64,000 nucleotides of DNA from DASVRZ01 sp038230215. Its GTDB lineage: Bacteria > Verrucomicrobiota > Verrucomicrobiia > Chthoniobacterales > DASVRZ01. The translations under genes and the position numbers were made by a program. Each line of letters begins with the position of its first letter. The stretch's first letter is position 1. The notes below the pieces were generated by a model that saw nothing but the letters and a program-made list of their open reading frames with translations, searched no databases and was not told the origin of the DNA. The stretch is from contig JBBRNR010000001.1 of assembly GCA_038230215.1 (NCBI GenBank), positions 62,001-126,000 of the forward strand, written 5' to 3'. Shown in pieces: positions 9,901-19,620 of this stretch.

Positions 9901-10569
9901 ATCGCCCGCCAGCGCCTCCTCAAGATCAACACCAGCAAGCAACTCGACAAAGAGCGCTTCAACATTCTCACTTCGCTCCTCCGCCTCCGGCAAATCTGCG
10001 CCCACCCAGGGCTCGCCGATCCGGAGCTAACCAACGCCGAAAGCGCAAAACAGGAAGCTCTCTTCGACTTGTTAGAACCCCTCATCGAGGAAGGCCACAA
10101 AGTGTTAGTTTTCAGTCAGTTCGTCTCCATGTTAGAACGTCTCCAGACCGAGATCGCCCGGCGCGAATGGAAGAGCTACTACCTCGCTGGCGACACCGAG
10201 GATCGCGGGCAACTCGTGAAAAATTTTCAGGCCGATCCCGACAGCGCCGTTTTCCTCATTTCCCTCAGAGCGGGCGGCTTCGGCTTGAATCTAACCTCGG
10301 CGAGTTACGTCGTTCTCTACGACCCGTGGTGGAATCCAGCGGTGGAAAACCAGGCCATCGACCGGACGCATCGCATCGGCCAGAAAAACACCGTCAACGC
10401 CTACCGCCTCATCACCAAAGACAGCATCGAGGAAAAAATCCGCGCTCTGCAAAAGAGCAAAGGTGCACTCGCACAGGACATCCTCGGCGAGGAAAACTTC
10501 GTGAAGTCTCTAACATTAGACGACTTCCAATACCTCTTCGCCGACAGCGCCGACAGCACTGGAACTTAG
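6961..10569 (+). CDS. SWIM zinc finger / SNF2-family helicase
   Basis: Large DNA-dependent ATPase of the SNF2/Rad54 superfamily, probably a nucleic-acid translocase in repair or transcription. Within 1202 codons: a SWIM zinc finger CDCEDGTLCKHCYCA (about residues 109-123), a long middle region of unknown role, then the helicase core with DDMGLGKTLQT (Walker A, about 762), DEGQFIKN (motif II, about 861) and RAGGFGLNLTSA, then DRTHRIGQ (motifs V-VI). The frame opens at GTG 6961; GTG 7036 is another in-frame start. The upstream sequence shows no clear ribosome binding site, so the N-terminal 25 residues are uncertain. The unit is complete and apparently monocistronic. Confidence 0.93.
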   Translation: MDLSSCILPVRVVIFGDRSFIPITSVATSISDLRLTTRQQHNLVQLRNKIPKLRQQRGRELYQSGSNLSLKRSDNHLPGSMGYVAIVRDMVRREVFIEFLGNEVNADCDCEDGTLCKHCYCAIQSLLAKASIEDRAADRPAKELIASLESAHARRLVAVELDYIERIETAYANANNKAELTVYDLRGLLPGAFGGGATRVELWPEPPTSLIEFWHYVAHAINSKKGSYPPFLDLVTDPALIADKVRGWLRQKQIATWTETFSRMAADDSAQRVRTLDLRIHIEVESFSLECRLDGLSEFTPVKTKAVRQLQADLDANLLHLTPEASVLWPRFAPILDNDIFTWREPAARAALENLLRMPFIRPQLVALDGAPLEFPAEPLRWSITENEDDYDLTLVTAEGQPPLRILARFPGRPALYLTARQVFAGPLISEEFASADSLRVPAEALHSVSGIQTLLKLDAPLPEKIGQRVRRIPLHLRLIAELHKPRSPKFGKETDPEYLHLAVHSADQAGREFSEYLGAGWSPFIGKNRPELQSNDEFLEILDPRTLPNPAPILDALPVSYDDEAEVWSCRITRKFPEQFSHWLQNLPPIIALDLDATLASFRERPLTAKFDLEILESGVDWFDLRSTLKIEDTDLTRDEITLLLKAGGEYVRLGTKGWRKLAFELSPEDDAALAQIGLSAADLNGEPQRMHVLQLASGNKSRSLLPDDTLARIAERAAELKTAVSPPVPSSIQATLRPYQLEGYHFLSYLAANTFGGILADDMGLGKTLQTLVWLASLREDAERAARTSLVVCPKSVTDNWLGEAERFYPTLKVGVWREKDATKLAKFVKDHDLVVLNYSQLRSHELALANVHWLTVILDEGQFIKNPTSQTAQAARNLVSDHRLILTGTPIENKLLDLWSLMSFAMPGILGTQGRFQVLFNEKKDALATRRLAARVRPFLLRRSKKEVATDLPDRIEEDLHCEMEGDQLHRYRAELKIARQRLLKINTSKQLDKERFNILTSLLRLRQICAHPGLADPELTNAESAKQEALFDLLEPLIEEGHKVLVFSQFVSMLERLQTEIARREWKSYYLAGDTEDRGQLVKNFQADPDSAVFLISLRAGGFGLNLTSASYVVLYDPWWNPAVENQAIDRTHRIGQKNTVNAYRLITKDSIEEKIRALQKSKGALAQDILGEENFVKSLTLDDFQYLFADSADSTGT

Positions 10570-10801
10570 ATATTTGCAGTCACCCATGTCGCCCGTTGCA
10601 TGATGAACCGGCGGCGCGAGGGCCGCTGAAAAACCGGAGCCGTCTGTCGGAAAACAAATCGGAGAAATGATCCCAGCAACCTCTCGAATATAAGAGGAAC
10701 TAGGGGCGGGGAGAATTATCCGATCTTTTACACCCAAGCAAATGGAGATAAACGAAGTAACGGTGCGAAAGCTGCTAGTAATCAGGAAGTTATTTAAAAT
10801 T

Positions 10802-13800
10802 ATGCTGTATTCCTCCACGCGGTCTTCCTTCCTCCTTTCAAGCGCTATCATGGCCGCCGTCATGGCCGCCATCCATCCCGTGCAGGCTGCGGCTCCCGAT
10901 CTGGGCGCGGCCAGCAGTTTTGGCGTCTTGGGCGGCTCCACGGTCACTAACACCGGCGCGACTCTCATTACAGGCGATCTCGGCACGAGCCCCGGCTCGG
11001 CAGTCACGGGGTTTCCGCCCGGTTTCGTCACGGGCTCGATCACGACCGGTGCCACCAATCCGGCGGCGCAGGCTCATAGCGACACGATCACGGCTTACAA
11101 TACGCTGGCGGGTGAGAGCGCGACGACGATTCTGACAGGTCAGGACTTGGGCGGGCTGACGTTGACGCCGGGCATTTATTTCTTCGCTACCTCGGCCCAA
11201 CTCACCGGCACGCTGACTCTCGACCCGTTGGGTGATCCCAATGCGACCTTCCATTTTCAAATCGGCACCACGCTGACGACGGCGAGTCTCTCCGCCGTGC
11301 TCGTGGCCGGGGGGCTCAACCTCCCAGATGTCTTCTGGCAGGTGGGAACGTCGGCCACCCTGGGGCTGGCCACGGCTTTCGATGGCAACATTTTGGCGCA
11401 GGCCAGCATCACGCTCAACACCGGCTCGGGAATTTCCTCCGGACGGGCTCTGGCCATCGATGGAGCGGTGACTCTGGATACGAACCAGATTTCCCTCGGT
11501 CGTCTCGCGTCCGTTGCAGGCACTTATTGGAAGGGCGGCACGAGTAATCTCTGGTCGCAGACCAACTGGTCCACGGATACGACTGGCGCGGATGATGTGA
11601 ATCTTCCCGGCTCGGGGGCCAACGTGATTTTCTCAGAAACGGGCGTGCTTCCGCAGAACCAGAACACGGTGCTCGATTTCAATGCGAACATCGCCAGCCT
11701 CACGGTGAATGACAGTGTGCCCGTGACGATTTCCGGCGCGAACACGCTCACGATCTCGGGTGCTGGCGTCTTTACTGGCATTACGATCAACTCCGGCGCG
11801 GGCCTTACCACGATAGCGACGAATCTCGTCCTCGCGGGCACGTCGGATCGCATCACAGTGAATAATGCGGCAGGGCTCGTCATCAGCGGGCAGATTGGCG
11901 GCTCCATCGGTCTCACCAAGGCTGGCACAGGCCTGTTAACTCTCACCGGAGTGGAAACTTACACGGGTGCGACGACGATCAATGCCGGTGTGTTGCAACT
12001 CGGCAACGGAGTCGCGGCGGGATCATCCATCGCCTCTTCCAATGCCGTCACTGTGGCGTTGGACTCAGCTCTGAGTTTGAATCTGAAGAGCGGGGAAACC
12101 TTTTCCAACAACGTAGCCGATAATGGCATCGTCGCAGCCATTCAGACGGGAGTTACCACCGTCAGCGGCGACATCAGCGGCAGCGGCATCTTCCTTCAGA
12201 CTGGGACCGGGCGCACCATCCTGACGGGACGCAACACTTACACTGGTGCCACGATTGTGGGCACTGGCACCCTGCAAGTTGGCGACGGCGCCGTCGTGCG
12301 CGCCTCGATCTCCGCGTCTTCGCCGGTGCTCGTTTCTTCCGGATCGACTCTGGCCATCAATCTTACCGAGGGCAAAACCTTTGCCAACAATGTCGCCAAC
12401 AGCGGTCTGGTGACAACCATTTCATCGCAAATGAACACCCTCTCGGGCGTGATTAGCGGAAGCGGCCGCTTTCATCAGAATGGAACTGGAATCACGATTC
12501 TCAGTGGTCAAAACACTTTCACCGGACTCACCCGCGTGGACCGGGGTACTCTCTACGTGGACGGCGCGACGGGCGGCGACGCATTGGTGAACAACGGCAA
12601 ACTCGGCGGCAGCGGACGCATTCTAGGAAATGTCACCGCCACCAATCGTTCGACGGTCAGCGCCGGCAACCCCAGTCAGCCCGCTGGCCAACTCAATGTC
12701 CTCGGCAATTATCTGCAAGGGTCGCGCGCCAACTTCGTCGCCGTGCTCGCCGCCCCCGATACGAATAATGTTTTGGCCGTCAGCGGTCGCTCCCGCCTGA
12801 ATGGCACGTTGAAGGTAAACTACGCCGCCGGGTTCGAAGCCACTGCAGGAGATGAGTTCACGATTCTAACCTCACGTCGCGGAGTGACCGGTCGTTTCAG
12901 TCGGTTCGACGACACCCATGCCAACACTCTGCTCACACTCGGCGTCTTCTATCTGCCCAATTCGGTCTTGCTGAAATTTGTCCAGGGTTCCTTCCAGACT
13001 CCCGGTGATCTGGATCTGACTCCGAACCAGACTGCCATCGGCGGCGGATTGGATGAACTCGTCCTTAACGATCCAGATTCGCCCTTGATCGCCGAATTGA
13101 ACCGCCTCCCTCTGGATCAACTTCCCGGCGCTTACGACCGGCTGAGCCCGGTGGAGTTCGCTGCCATCTTCGACAGCGGATTTGCCATTGCCAAAGAGCA
13201 ATCCGGTTTCATTGAACGCCGCCTGGAGGAGATTCGAGACAACTCAGATACGACTGAAACTCCGATGGCCGTCAGCGACGGAAAAACGACCTTTGACGCC
13301 AAAGACGGCAAACACATGATCGCGCCGGAAAGAAATGTCGCAGCGCTCGCACCGGAACGGCGCTGGGGCTTCTACCTCAACGGCGGTGCCCAAGCCGTGG
13401 AAATCGGTGACACCTCACGGGCGGCGGGCTCCGATTTTAACATTGGCAGCGCTAATCTCGGCGCAGATTACCTCCTCACCAACCACGTCATCGTCGGAGC
13501 GACCGTCGGTTATTCTCATCTGAGTTCCGATGGAATCGGCGATGGCAAAGTCACTGGCGACGGCGCAAATGGCAACCTCTACGCGAGCTGGTTCGACCAC
13601 GGATTCTATGTCAACGGCATCCTTGGCGGCGGTTATACCTCCTACGACACGAAGCGCGAATCCCTCGGTGGCACGGCTCGCGGCAGGACGGAAGGCAGCG
13701 ATTACTCGGCCCTTATCGGCACCGGTTACGAGCATCACATTGGGGCGTTAACCATTGGCCCGATCGCCGCGCTGCAATGCACCACGGTCAGTCTCAATGG

Positions 13801-14176
13801 ATTCACCGAGCACGGCTCGCTCGCACCCCTGCGCATCGACGACCAGAGCGAAAACTCCCTGCAGTCCCGTGTGGGCCTCCGAGCCTCCTATGCATGGAAA
13901 GTCGGCCACGTCGTCGTCACTCCCGAGGTGCGTGCCCAGTGGCAGCATGAATATCAGGATACCAGCCGCGGAATTGGCGCTGGTTTTGCCGCCGACTCGA
14001 AGACTTCCTTCACCGTTCACGGCCCGGAAATCGGACGCGACAGCCTCCTCCTCGACGCCGGTGCCTCAGTCCAATGGAGCCCGCGTGTTTCCACCTTCGC
14101 CTACTACACAGGGGATCTCGGAGCAAAAAACTACTCCTCACATTCAGTCAACGCCGGTGTGCGGGTGAGTTTCTAA
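10802..14176 (+). CDS. Autotransporter with DUF3494 ice-binding-like passenger
   Basis: Type V secreted surface protein of 1124 residues from ATG 10802; the frame stays open to an ATG at 10742. A signal peptide (FLLSSAIMAAVMAAIHPVQA) is followed at about residues 33-235 by a DUF3494-type domain: LGAASSFGVLGGSTVTNTG, ITGDLGTSPGSAVTGFPPG, TPGIYFF, FHFQIG. Three autotransporter-associated beta-strand repeats follow (GTGLLTLTGVETYTGATTIN, GTGRTILTGRNTYTGATIVG, GTGITILSGQNTFTGLTRVD), then more beta-helix. From about residue 850 an autotransporter beta-barrel runs to the terminal Phe. DUF3494 proteins bind ice in several bacteria and algae; here ice binding is inferred, and adhesion is an equal alternative. 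Monocistronic. Confidence 0.9.
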   Translation: MLYSSTRSSFLLSSAIMAAVMAAIHPVQAAAPDLGAASSFGVLGGSTVTNTGATLITGDLGTSPGSAVTGFPPGFVTGSITTGATNPAAQAHSDTITAYNTLAGESATTILTGQDLGGLTLTPGIYFFATSAQLTGTLTLDPLGDPNATFHFQIGTTLTTASLSAVLVAGGLNLPDVFWQVGTSATLGLATAFDGNILAQASITLNTGSGISSGRALAIDGAVTLDTNQISLGRLASVAGTYWKGGTSNLWSQTNWSTDTTGADDVNLPGSGANVIFSETGVLPQNQNTVLDFNANIASLTVNDSVPVTISGANTLTISGAGVFTGITINSGAGLTTIATNLVLAGTSDRITVNNAAGLVISGQIGGSIGLTKAGTGLLTLTGVETYTGATTINAGVLQLGNGVAAGSSIASSNAVTVALDSALSLNLKSGETFSNNVADNGIVAAIQTGVTTVSGDISGSGIFLQTGTGRTILTGRNTYTGATIVGTGTLQVGDGAVVRASISASSPVLVSSGSTLAINLTEGKTFANNVANSGLVTTISSQMNTLSGVISGSGRFHQNGTGITILSGQNTFTGLTRVDRGTLYVDGATGGDALVNNGKLGGSGRILGNVTATNRSTVSAGNPSQPAGQLNVLGNYLQGSRANFVAVLAAPDTNNVLAVSGRSRLNGTLKVNYAAGFEATAGDEFTILTSRRGVTGRFSRFDDTHANTLLTLGVFYLPNSVLLKFVQGSFQTPGDLDLTPNQTAIGGGLDELVLNDPDSPLIAELNRLPLDQLPGAYDRLSPVEFAAIFDSGFAIAKEQSGFIERRLEEIRDNSDTTETPMAVSDGKTTFDAKDGKHMIAPERNVAALAPERRWGFYLNGGAQAVEIGDTSRAAGSDFNIGSANLGADYLLTNHVIVGATVGYSHLSSDGIGDGKVTGDGANGNLYASWFDHGFYVNGILGGGYTSYDTKRESLGGTARGRTEGSDYSALIGTGYEHHIGALTIGPIAALQCTTVSLNGFTEHGSLAPLRIDDQSENSLQSRVGLRASYAWKVGHVVVTPEVRAQWQHEYQDTSRGIGAGFAADSKTSFTVHGPEIGRDSLLLDAGASVQWSPRVSTFAYYTGDLGAKNYSSHSVNAGVRVSF

Positions 14177-14181
14177 GCGGC

Positions 14182-15042
14182 CTAGTCTCGGGCGGAGTGC
14201 ATGGCGCGAATGATGTCGTCATGGGCTTTCTCCAGCAAATCGTTGTGTGTGCCGCCGGGGATTTCCCGAAAAGTCGCGGTGGAACCTAACTCGGCTGCGA
14301 GCGTTTGGCCCATTCTCTCGGGAATGACGCCATCGTCGTTGCCGTGGAAAATCCAGACGTGGCCACCGCGTTTTTGGAGTCCGGCGAGGCGGGCGCGATT
14401 ATCGTAGCGATGCCGCACCAGCCAGCCGAGCGGCGCGTGCACCACGATGGAAGTCATTTCCATGGCACTGGTGAATGGCGCGAGCAGAACCGCTCGACGC
14501 AGGTGAAATTCCTCCACTCCCAGCAAGGCCGCCGCAGCTCCCAGCGAATGCCCAAAAGCGATGCCGCGACTCTCGATCTCTGCCAGCGGAAACCCGGTCG
14601 CTCGTGCTGCCGCCGGGACGGCCTGGCGGAGATTTTCCTGGATCGTCGCCGGTGTCGGTGTGCCTGGCGAGACGCCATAACCTGGATAATCCACAAAAAG
14701 AAACGCATCCTGCCGCAGCCCGGAATAGTCCTGCAAGTCGGCCAGACTGAGCGCCTCGCTGGCATTTCCGGCGCAGACGATCCAGAGGTGCTCCGGCACA
14801 CGATTGTTCTCAGCGGGCAGAAGCCAGGCGGTTTCGCGACCCTGCGTCGTCTGGTATTCGATGCGACTTCCACCGGATTGGAGAAACGCCGTCACGGTCT
14901 TCGACGATGAGTGCCGCGGGAAATAAATCATTCGGCTCTGGAAGAAAAACAGATATGCCAGGAACACGAGCACGACGGCGAGGACGATGCGCAGGAGGGA
15001 TTTCGAGAGCCGCAGAAACATGGCGCACGATGGCACTTTCAC
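14182..15042 (-). CDS. Membrane-anchored alpha/beta hydrolase
   Basis: A 286-residue serine hydrolase of the BEM46/YqiA-like type. The N-terminus is a hydrophobic anchor (IVLAVVLVFLAYLFFFQ). The catalytic set is visible: GHSLGAAAALLG (nucleophile elbow, Ser), HGNDDGVIPERMG (Asp) and GGTHNDLL (His). The ORF begins with GTG at 15042; the ATG at 15021 (MFLRLSKSLLRIV) is an equally good start. It is divergent from gcvP across 70 bp and convergent with the autotransporter, 5 bp away. Substrate unknown. Confidence 0.85.
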   Translation of the reverse strand: MKVPSCAMFLRLSKSLLRIVLAVVLVFLAYLFFFQSRMIYFPRHSSSKTVTAFLQSGGSRIEYQTTQGRETAWLLPAENNRVPEHLWIVCAGNASEALSLADLQDYSGLRQDAFLFVDYPGYGVSPGTPTPATIQENLRQAVPAAARATGFPLAEIESRGIAFGHSLGAAAALLGVEEFHLRRAVLLAPFTSAMEMTSIVVHAPLGWLVRHRYDNRARLAGLQKRGGHVWIFHGNDDGVIPERMGQTLAAELGSTATFREIPGGTHNDLLEKAHDDIIRAMHSARD

Positions 15043-15112
15043 CGGGAAAGAAAAGGAAACGCGCTGCTTTCAACTTGTTTCAAGGCGTCCAGTCTTTAAC
15101 TTGTCCGACCAC

Positions 15113-17962
15113 ATGGAGACTCTCGCCGCACCCGAAACTGCCCTCATTTCCACAACCGGCGAATGGCCGCCGCTCGATACATTTGCCCGCCGTCACATCG
15201 GGCCGGATGCCGTGTCGCAGGCGGCGATGCTCGAAGCGGTCGGGGCGGAGTCGCTCGATGCCTTGATCGACGAGGTCGTGCCGGGGAAAATTCGCATGCG
15301 AGTTCCATTGGATTTGCCGCCCGCTCTCGGTGAATCGGCGGCTCTGGCGGAGTTGAAAGAGATCGCCTCAAAAAACCAAGTCTGGAAATCCTATTTAGGG
15401 ACCGGCTATTCCGACTGCCTCACGCCGCCCGTCATCCAGCGCAACATTCTGGAAAATCCCGGCTGGTACACCGCTTACACGCCGTATCAGGCTGAAATTT
15501 CGCAGGGCCGCATGGAGGCGCTGCTGAACTTCCAGACGATGATCATCGACCTCACGGGATTGGAAATTGCCAACGCCTCTTTGCTAGATGAAGCGACCGC
15601 CGCCGCCGAGGCGATGCATCTCTGCCAGTCGGTGAAAAACGATGCGACTTCCGACGCACTTTTCATCTCCGAGTTGTGTCATCCGCAAACCATTGCCGTG
15701 GTCAAAACTCGCGCGCTGCCGCTCGGTATCGACGTCATCGTTGGCGACCATCGGGAGTTTGATTTCACTGCAAAACCTTTCGCCGTGATTGTGCAATATC
15801 CGGCGACCAACGGCGCGATCTTCGACTACACCGATTTCGCTGCACAAGCGCACGCCGCCGGTGCACTGGTGATTTGCGCCGCCGATTTGCTCGCGCTCAC
15901 CCTGTTGAAACCACCGGGCGAATTCGGCGCTGATGTCGTGGTCGGCAGCTCGCAACGTTTCGGAGTTCCGCTCGGTTTTGGCGGACCGCACGCCGCTTAC
16001 ATGGCCACGCGGGACGCCTACAAACGCTCGTTGCCCGGCCGTCTCATCGGAGTTTCAGTCGATTCCAACGGCAACCCCGCCATGCGGCTTTCCCTGCAAA
16101 CCCGCGAGCAACACATCCGTCGTGACAAAGCCACTTCTAACATCTGCACCGCGCAGGTTTTGCTCGCCGTCATCGCCTCGACGTATGCGGTTTATCACGG
16201 CGCCGAAGGCCTCCGCGAAATCGCCAAACGCGTGCACGGACTCACGAATCGACTCGCAGAAGTGCTGCTCTTTCGCGGCTGGAAACTAGCCAATCCAAGT
16301 TACTTCGACACCATCGTAATCGAGGCGGGCGACGAGCAGTCGGCGATTGTTAGTCGCGCAGCGGAGATGCATGTTAACCTTCGCCCGTTTCCCAATGGCG
16401 ACCTCGGAATTTCTCTCGACGAAACAACGACCGAAGCAGACGTCGCGATTCTCACCTCCATCTTCGGCGACACCGGCGGTGAACCCGTCGCAGAGAACGA
16501 GGGACTCCCGGAAAATTTGCAGCGGACTTCCAGTTTTCTCACGCATCCCGTCTTTAACACGCACCATTCTGAGACCGAATTGCTGCGCTATCTAAAGCGG
16601 CTGGAAAACCGCGATCTCTCGCTCACCACATCGATGATCGCCCTCGGCTCCTGCACAATGAAGCTCAACGCCACGGCGGAAATGTTCCCCGTCACCTGGC
16701 CCGAGTTTGGCAAAATCCATCCTCACGCGCCGCTCGAACAAGTCGCAGGTTACCTGGAAATGTTTGAATTGTTAGAAACGTGGCTCGCTGAAATCACCGG
16801 CTTTGCCGCCGTCTCATTGCAACCTAACTCCGGTGCGCAGGGCGAATACGCCGGGCTCCTAGCTATTCGCGGCTATCATCTGTCTCGCGGCGATGTTAGC
16901 AGAACGGTTTGCCTCATTCCCACTTCAGCCCACGGAACCAATCCAGCGAGCGCCGTGATGGCTGGTTTCAAAGTCGTCCCAGTCGCCTGTGACGGAAATG
17001 GAAACGTGAACCTTGACGATCTGAAAAATAAAGCCGAGTTGCATTCGACTCAGCTCGGCGCGCTGATGATTACCTATCCATCGACGCACGGCGTCTTCGA
17101 AGAGGGCATCATCGGCATTTGCGAATTGATTCACAGCCACGGCGGTCAGGTTTACATGGATGGCGCTAACATGAACGCGCAAGTCGGCGTCTGCCGTCCG
17201 GGCGATTTTGGAGCCGATGTTTGCCATTTGAATTTGCACAAAACTTTCTGCATCCCCCACGGCGGCGGAGGCCCCGGAGTGGGTCCCATCGGAGTTGCAT
17301 CGCACTTGGCGCCGTTTCTTCCTAACAATGATCTAGCTATCTCGGCCGCGACTTGGGGCAGCGCCAGCATCCTGGTCATTTCCTGGATGTATATCCGCAT
17401 GATGGGGCCCGACGGTCTAACATCGGCGACGAAACACGCCATCCTAAATGCGAACTACATATCGATGAGACTCGATTCATTTTTTCCGACGCTTTATCGC
17501 GGTCGCAACAACCGGGTCGCGCACGAATGCATCCTCGATGTGCGGGGATTCAAAGCCGCCGCCGGCATCGAGGTTGAGGATGTCGCCAAGCGATTGATCG
17601 ACTACGGATTCCACGCGCCCACCATGTCGTGGCCAGTCACCGGCACGCTCATGGTCGAGCCCACCGAGAGCGAATCGAAGGAGGAAATGGATCGTTTTTG
17701 CGAGGCGATGATCTCTATTTACAACGAGATTAAGGCCGTGGAATCAGGCGCACTCGACCCCAAAAACAACGTCCTGAAAAACGCCCCGCACACCGCGCAG
17801 TGCCTCCTCTCCGACGCATGGAATCGCCCGTATTCTCGCGAATCAGCCGCCTATCCGACGCCTGCCACCCGCGAGAGCAAATTCTGGCCTCACGTCGGTC
17901 GCGTGGACAACGTTTATGGCGACCGCAACCTCGTCTGCTCCTGCCTGCCGATGGATCTATGA
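15113..17962 (+). CDS. gcvP: Glycine dehydrogenase (decarboxylating), P protein
   Basis: Pyridoxal-phosphate enzyme of the glycine cleavage system that decarboxylates glycine and passes aminomethyl to the lipoyl H protein. At 949 residues it is the fused (single-chain) P protein. The N-terminal half contains FARRHIGPD and YTPYQAEISQGRMEALLNFQ; the C-terminal half holds the PLP lysine in NLHKTFCIPHGGGGPGVGP (about residue 708). ATG 15113 (METLAAPE) is chosen because it precedes the conserved FARRHIG by the usual distance; the frame is open further upstream. gcvT and gcvH are not in the window. Confidence 0.97.
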   Translation: METLAAPETALISTTGEWPPLDTFARRHIGPDAVSQAAMLEAVGAESLDALIDEVVPGKIRMRVPLDLPPALGESAALAELKEIASKNQVWKSYLGTGYSDCLTPPVIQRNILENPGWYTAYTPYQAEISQGRMEALLNFQTMIIDLTGLEIANASLLDEATAAAEAMHLCQSVKNDATSDALFISELCHPQTIAVVKTRALPLGIDVIVGDHREFDFTAKPFAVIVQYPATNGAIFDYTDFAAQAHAAGALVICAADLLALTLLKPPGEFGADVVVGSSQRFGVPLGFGGPHAAYMATRDAYKRSLPGRLIGVSVDSNGNPAMRLSLQTREQHIRRDKATSNICTAQVLLAVIASTYAVYHGAEGLREIAKRVHGLTNRLAEVLLFRGWKLANPSYFDTIVIEAGDEQSAIVSRAAEMHVNLRPFPNGDLGISLDETTTEADVAILTSIFGDTGGEPVAENEGLPENLQRTSSFLTHPVFNTHHSETELLRYLKRLENRDLSLTTSMIALGSCTMKLNATAEMFPVTWPEFGKIHPHAPLEQVAGYLEMFELLETWLAEITGFAAVSLQPNSGAQGEYAGLLAIRGYHLSRGDVSRTVCLIPTSAHGTNPASAVMAGFKVVPVACDGNGNVNLDDLKNKAELHSTQLGALMITYPSTHGVFEEGIIGICELIHSHGGQVYMDGANMNAQVGVCRPGDFGADVCHLNLHKTFCIPHGGGGPGVGPIGVASHLAPFLPNNDLAISAATWGSASILVISWMYIRMMGPDGLTSATKHAILNANYISMRLDSFFPTLYRGRNNRVAHECILDVRGFKAAAGIEVEDVAKRLIDYGFHAPTMSWPVTGTLMVEPTESESKEEMDRFCEAMISIYNEIKAVESGALDPKNNVLKNAPHTAQCLLSDAWNRPYSRESAAYPTPATRESKFWPHVGRVDNVYGDRNLVCSCLPMDL

Positions 17963-18055
17963 AAGAGATTGATTTCGTCCTGCTGGCTGTGCGCTAATTC
18001 GCGACCACCGGGAGTTCGATCTTTGCGTTCCTAGTGAGCCGGATGGAGTTGTTGT

Positions 18056-19618
18056 CTAACGTCGCAGTTTTTGTATAAGTGCGCGGGCTTCCTCCACTTG
18101 GAAAAGGGAAGCAATGCCGAAATAGCCCACACCGAATACTGGTAGAATAACCGCTGCCCGCAGAATCGGATGCAACTCGAATGGCAATACTAACTTCGTT
18201 CCCCACGCCAGTCCCGCAGCGATAAGGGCTGCGATCCAGAGGCGCACGGTGAGCTTGCCCGGGAGTCCGGTGACGCCGATTTTCTGGTTAAGTTTGCGGC
18301 GAAGAAGAAAGAACTCCACCCAGCCCGCGACGCCAGCGGAGGCGGTAAGTCCTGCGCCTCCCCAGATTGCACTCCAACCCATCCAGCCGGGTAAAATGAC
18401 TGCGGCCCAATATCCTAACACTGTGACTAACACCACGCGGATGATGGCGAACTTGAGCGGAGTTTTGGTGTCCTGCAACGCGTAGTACGTGGAGGCGTAA
18501 AGTCGTCCCAAAGTCGCAGCCAGTAATCCGACAGTGGAGCCGGCCAGAATCGCCCAGACATAGTTGGCATCGGCCGAGGTGAATTTTCCTGTTTGAAAAA
18601 GCGCCGCCACGAGCACATCGCCCAAGGCTAGAAAGGCCATAGCCGAGGGCACGATGAAAAACGCGATACGAGTAAGACCTTTATCTAACCGTCCGCGCAG
18701 ATAGGCGAAGACTTCCTCCTCTGTGCCTCGTGCAGAGGACATTTCGGGCAGTTCGGCGGCGGAAACAGACATTCCAAACAAGCTCACAGGTAACGTGTAG
18801 AGCACCTGCGCGTAGCTCAGCGCGGACACCGTGCCGATGGGAAGAAGGCTCGCGATCAGCGCGTCGATGAAGGCGCTGAGCTGTACCACGCCGCGACCGA
18901 TGAAGACGGGAACGAAGTTTTTCGTGACTGTTTGCACCGCGGGATTTCTCCAGCTTGCACCGAGCCAGATGGCCGGAGCTACGCGCAGCACGACGGGTAG
19001 CTGAATGAGAAATTGCGCGGCGCTGCCAGCGACAGAAGCCCAGGCAAGTGAGACAGACAGTTGACTTTGAGTCGAATGGCGGCCCCACCAAAACATCGCG
19101 CCGATCATTACGGCATTCCATAAAACCGGGGCCGTGTAGGAGAGAAAAAACTTGCGGTGGCTGTTCAAAATCCCGAGACACCACGCGGATAGTACTAGCA
19201 ATCCCGCTCCCGGAAAAAGAACACGGGTGAGCACGATGGTAAGCTCTCGGCGTTCACCCACAAATCCAGGTGCGATGGCACTAACAAGCCAGGGTGTTAG
19301 GAGCACGCCACCTAGCACTATGCAGGAGACGACTAACAATATAATCGACGCGATGGCTCCGGCGACGCGGCCCGCTTCTTTCTCATCTCCATTAGCTAAC
19401 AATCGCGAATAGACCGGGATGAAAGACGCTGAGAGCACACCTTCGCCAAAGAGATTTTGCAGAAAATTGGGGATCCGAAAGGCAGCATTGAAGGCGTCTG
19501 CCGCCGCCGATTGCCCGAAGTAATGCGCGAATACCCGCTGGCGCACCAAGCCAGCGATGCGGCTCAGCAAAATTCCTGCCGCTACGAGGGAGCTGGCACT
19601 GCGGGACTTGGCCGCCAT
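18056..19618 (-). CDS. murJ: Lipid II flippase MurJ
   Basis: Integral membrane transporter (MOP superfamily) that moves lipid II across the inner membrane for peptidoglycan synthesis. The 520-residue protein has about 14 predicted membrane segments and family signatures such as RIAGLVRQRVFAHYFG and AFRIPNFLQNLFGEGVLSAS near the N-terminus, and YALQDTKTPLKFAI in the second half. It starts 2 bp after the hpnJ stop, so the two are probably cotranscribed. Confidence 0.95.
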   Translation of the reverse strand: MAAKSRSASSLVAAGILLSRIAGLVRQRVFAHYFGQSAAADAFNAAFRIPNFLQNLFGEGVLSASFIPVYSRLLANGDEKEAGRVAGAIASIILLVVSCIVLGGVLLTPWLVSAIAPGFVGERRELTIVLTRVLFPGAGLLVLSAWCLGILNSHRKFFLSYTAPVLWNAVMIGAMFWWGRHSTQSQLSVSLAWASVAGSAAQFLIQLPVVLRVAPAIWLGASWRNPAVQTVTKNFVPVFIGRGVVQLSAFIDALIASLLPIGTVSALSYAQVLYTLPVSLFGMSVSAAELPEMSSARGTEEEVFAYLRGRLDKGLTRIAFFIVPSAMAFLALGDVLVAALFQTGKFTSADANYVWAILAGSTVGLLAATLGRLYASTYYALQDTKTPLKFAIIRVVLVTVLGYWAAVILPGWMGWSAIWGGAGLTASAGVAGWVEFFLLRRKLNQKIGVTGLPGKLTVRLWIAALIAAGLAWGTKLVLPFELHPILRAAVILPVFGVGYFGIASLFQVEEARALIQKLRR

Positions 19619-19620
19619 TG

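Noticed and set aside
15043..15112. Glycine riboswitch before gcvP
   Set aside because: The divergent gap is only 70 bp and contains no aptamer-like structure.
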